In this document: piece by piece, positions 62,685 through 64,000 of the stretch
How positions within the stretch are numbered: position 1 is the first letter of the stretch
Layout of the letters: every line of letters starts with the position of its first letter
Assembly (NCBI GenBank): GCA_001600055.1
Contig: BCIV01000005.1
Location: 950,228 to 1,014,227, forward strand
Direction of reading: 5' to 3'
DNA from: Filobasidium wieringae
Taxonomy: Eukaryota > Basidiomycota > Tremellomycetes > Filobasidiales > Filobasidiaceae
DNA length: 64,000 nucleotides
Program-made: the position numbers and the translations under genes
The notes under the pieces: generated by a model
What the model was told of the DNA's origin: nothing
Database searches by the model: none
Seen by the model: only the letters and a program-made list of their open reading frames with translations

Positions 62685-62909
62685 AAATGACCTCAGCAAT
62701 CTTACGAATACCTACGAAGAAACGAGGAAAGTACATGTACGATGATGCATTCGACGCTGGCGAAGTAGAACGGTATAATTATGCGATATTCATGCCTATG
62801 ATTGCCTTAGTCATTGAACCGGTTACGATCAGAACAAGACACGGATCCTTTCGGTAGTGGTAGCGGGAGAAGTGCTGCGTTGTCTGCCTGATTGGCACAG
62901 TCGCTTTTT

Positions 62910-64000
62910 TCACGTATGCCTTCCATGAGCGTATTGACGTCCCAAGTTGGTTAAAGACCAATCATCGTTCTGCAACCGGTTCAACGGGTTAACCCCCATC
63001 AGACTTTGCTGATTCCCGGCCCCAAACCAAGCATATCTCTCGATCCAAGGGGTCTCATCCAGCCATTTGGTAACCTGACCTGAAAGCGCGAGCAGCGTCA
63101 ATGGAAGGCCGCATACACAATCGAGGACGACGTACCCATGAAATCATGAACCTGCTGCATCTGGGTCGGATTGACCGCGCCACCGAAATTATGGTCGGCA
63201 AATTCCTATCGGTAGGGTAGTCAGCGCTCTTGCTGACTGCCAGCGAACAGAATTGTAACTTGCTGTTAACCAGATCTGCAGATCCGGAAAGCGATTGTGC
63301 ATAGTGCTCTATGATAATGACACGTGATCAGATTACAATTGAAGCAAGGCCCTTGGGTCCTTCCTTTACTCACAACATAGCCCTTCAAAGCATCGATGTT
63401 CGATTGATAAGTGTGAACGCGCAGGCAAGACGGTTTACGGCAGTCCGCATCATTGCGACAGCGCTCCATGAATTGAGCAAGCCAGCCGTTTGGATCTGCA
63501 CCGTCACCGGCCGTCGCAGGAGCACAAATGCGATGCCCTTGATCAGCAAGCTTGTTCATAGTCTTCTTCCATCTACCCGCACAAGAAGGAGAATGAGCTA
63601 TCCGGCTCGGCCTAGGCGATTCTTTGCTTACTCCCTGATCGCAGCGTCTAAGGTCATACATGATTGCCCGCCACCACAGCCTAAAACGAAAGCCCTTCAG
63701 CTAGTCGACCAAAACCGCGGTGCAAATACCGCTTACCGTCGGGTTCGTCAAATCCCAAGATAACAGCGCCTGCGGGAATTCCGGCTGGGACAGGCGCGTT
63801 ATCTGGTTGCGGGCCCCAGATCTTCGAAGACGACATATCAACTTGTGTTACTGAGATTGTCCGGTCGTTACGCACCATGGAAACGAATTCACCAGGGCCG
63901 TTACTGGGAGTAGGTCCCCAGTTGAAGTACCACGAAAGATCCTAGAAGTGTAGATATCCGTTGAGTTCCTGATTGCGGGAAAGGATCTAAATACAACCTA
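62910..64000 (-). CDS. GH128 (Asl1-like) glycoside hydrolase, 5' end beyond window
   Basis: Exons seen: 63941-63737, 63680-63632, 63572-63374, 63308-63264, 63205-63136, 63079-62910; the start lies past 64000. The pattern is that of GH128 beta-1,3-glucanases: LSWYFNWGPTPSNGPG, VDMSSSKIWGPQP, ILGFDEPDG (family GFNEPD, acid/base Glu), WLAQFMERC, CLRVHTYQSNIDALKGYV, IWLTEFADHNFGG (nucleophile Glu), then WLDETPWIERYAWFGAG. Both catalytic Glu are present. IWLT/EFA is joined by a GC-AG intron (63263-63206). Likely secreted or wall-associated, but the signal peptide is outside the window. Convergent with the HerA-like gene. 363 residues partial or less. Confidence 0.88.

Overview
The window looks like nuclear DNA of a basidiomycete yeast or mould, most likely Tremellomycetes (Cryptococcus/Kwoniella/Tremella-like). 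The reasons are intron-dense genes with many short introns (about 50-80 nt, GT-AG with a few GC-AG), compact intergenic spaces, alternating strands, and a eukaryotic housekeeping set (COP9, Elongator, CCR4-NOT, AP-3, Pol III, F-ATPase). The species assignment is inference. I rebuilt gene models by splicing by eye. For most genes the summed exon lengths are divisible by three and splice junctions restore conserved motifs.

Layout. 1-4.2 kb: accessory DNA with a hypothetical fragment, then member A of an unrecognised gene family and its upstream repeat. 4.8-15.6 kb: CSN3, a single-pass membrane protein with an adhesin-like beta-repeat ectodomain, a NYN-domain protein, pantothenate synthetase (PAN6) and the Pol III subunit RPC31. 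15.9-21.1 kb: accessory island with family members B and F, a lone copy of the upstream repeat and duplicated debris. 21.9-22.6 kb: a GNAT acetyltransferase. 22.6-25.2 kb: gene-poor DNA with diverged hairpin elements and one weak hypothetical gene. 25.4-56.8 kb: dense core block with APRT, an unknown disordered protein, ATP7, Ecdysoneless/SGT1, ELP2, APM3, a 1574-residue WD40 protein of unknown role, NOT4, a two-zinc-finger coiled-coil protein, ARP4 and a TPR protein with a His/Asp-rich tract. 57.1-60.2 kb: second accessory island with repeat copy D and degenerate family member D. 60.2-62.7 kb: a HerA/FtsK-like ATPase with WG motifs. 62.9 kb to the right edge: a GH128 glycoside hydrolase, cut by the window end.

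The most novel signal is the dispersed family A, B, D, F. All four share a domain of about 110 residues, and A, B and D sit downstream of the same roughly 55-bp element in the same orientation. The element's 18-bp core (TAGTAACAAACGGCGCGT) is identical in all four copies seen, at about 4.0, 16.0, 19.05 and 57.15 kb. Members differ in intron content, and A and D carry an in-frame stop followed by further family-like coding sequence. This suggests a repeat-linked, rapidly decaying family, either mobile or clustered in accessory islands. I do not recognise it.

The housekeeping genes are mostly unrelated in pathway. Convergent pairs (NYN/PAN6, ATP7/ECD, ELP2/APM3, zinc-finger/ARP4, HerA-like/GH128) and divergent pairs (PAN6/RPC31, ECD/ELP2, NOT4/zinc-finger, ARP4/TPR) share short intergenic regions.
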